5,740 bases of DNA from Rhizobium sp. Q54 (GTDB lineage: Bacteria > Pseudomonadota > Alphaproteobacteria > Rhizobiales > Beijerinckiaceae), in the NCBI GenBank assembly GCA_945901195.1, contig CAMDKB010000302.1:1-5740 (forward strand), given 5' to 3'. How positions within the stretch are numbered: position 1 is the first letter of the stretch; each line of letters begins with the position of its first letter. Below are positions 5,648-5,740 of the stretch, one piece after another. The position numbers and the translations under genes were made by a program. The notes below the pieces were generated by a model. It was not told the origin of the DNA and ran no database searches. It saw only the letters and a list, made by a program, of their open reading frames with translations.

Positions 5648-5740
5648 TCAGCGCGGCGGCAGCGAATAGGTCGCCACGGCGTGGGCGACTGGCTCACCAG
5701 CGCTGTCCGCGTACATCCAGACTTCGCCAACAGCCAGCCT
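5648..5740 (-). CDS. PaaI-family hotdog thioesterase, C-terminal end (partial)
   Basis: The last 30 residues of a - strand gene whose start lies beyond the window are visible. They include LAVGEVWMYAD, then GEPVAHAVATYSLPPR and a TGA stop. A strand pattern of R.LAVGEV.LY...GEPVAHA.GTY.LP is typical of the final beta-strands of PaaI-type hotdog-fold acyl-CoA thioesterases, which hydrolyse (often aromatic) acyl-CoA esters in the cytoplasm. The catalytic Asp/Asn region is outside the window. It is co-oriented with the downstream Mur ligase gene but separated by 220 bases holding the composite palindrome, so a tight operon is unlikely. Confidence 0.65.
   Translation of the reverse strand, partial: RLAVGEVWMYADSAGEPVAHAVATYSLPPR

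Noticed and set aside
5479..5730. A - strand ORF across the composite palindrome and the thioesterase end
   Set aside because: It overlaps the thioesterase C-terminus in another frame and reads through the palindromic repeat. It has no protein-like features.

Overview
The window looks like chromosomal DNA of an alphaproteobacterium, most likely in the Hyphomicrobiales (Rhizobium/Brucella/Ochrobactrum-like). Evidence for this is a eukaryotic-type glutamine synthetase II behind a sigma-54 promoter, a WcaJ/ExoY-type sugar transferase ending in the rhizobial-style TKNAY tail, and an intergenic palindrome of the CGAAAA...CCGG...ACTTTTCG kind common in that order. The genus cannot be fixed from the sequence alone.

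Layout. Positions 1-92 are the last codons of a transposase that resembles the IS481 group. Directly behind it (95-685, +) is the C-terminal catalytic domain of a polyprenyl-phosphate sugar transferase. Its usual N-terminal membrane region is missing, so the insertion sequence appears to have cut this exopolysaccharide gene in two. A hairpin-rich 117-base spacer separates it from a convergent slyX (803-1018, -). Divergent from slyX is an amidohydrolase_2 / ACMSD-like metal-dependent hydrolase or decarboxylase (1115-2056, +). This converges on glnII (2124-3161, -), and a strong rho-independent terminator for glnII lies between the two.

Upstream of glnII is a long, mostly non-coding stretch (3162-3615). 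It contains a consensus sigma-54 promoter (-24/-12) about 100 bases before the start codon, and several inverted repeats further upstream, one a weak NtrC-like site. Next is a doubtful 78-codon small ORF (3616-3852, -) with a possible terminator. It is followed by a complete Mur-ligase-family gene (4006-5427, -) related to Mpl/MurC but altered at two normally conserved motifs. A composite palindromic repeat (5477-5585) lies between it and the C-terminal end of a PaaI-type hotdog thioesterase (5648-5740, -) that runs off the window.

The genes do not form one pathway. glnII serves ammonium assimilation under nitrogen control. The Mpl-like ligase points to peptidoglycan recycling or a derived ligase activity. 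The sugar transferase is a broken surface-polysaccharide gene, and the amidohydrolase is a stand-alone catabolic enzyme of unknown substrate. I see no tRNA, rRNA, CRISPR array or defence system. The most unusual items are the altered Mur ligase, the IS/sugar-transferase junction and the composite palindrome.
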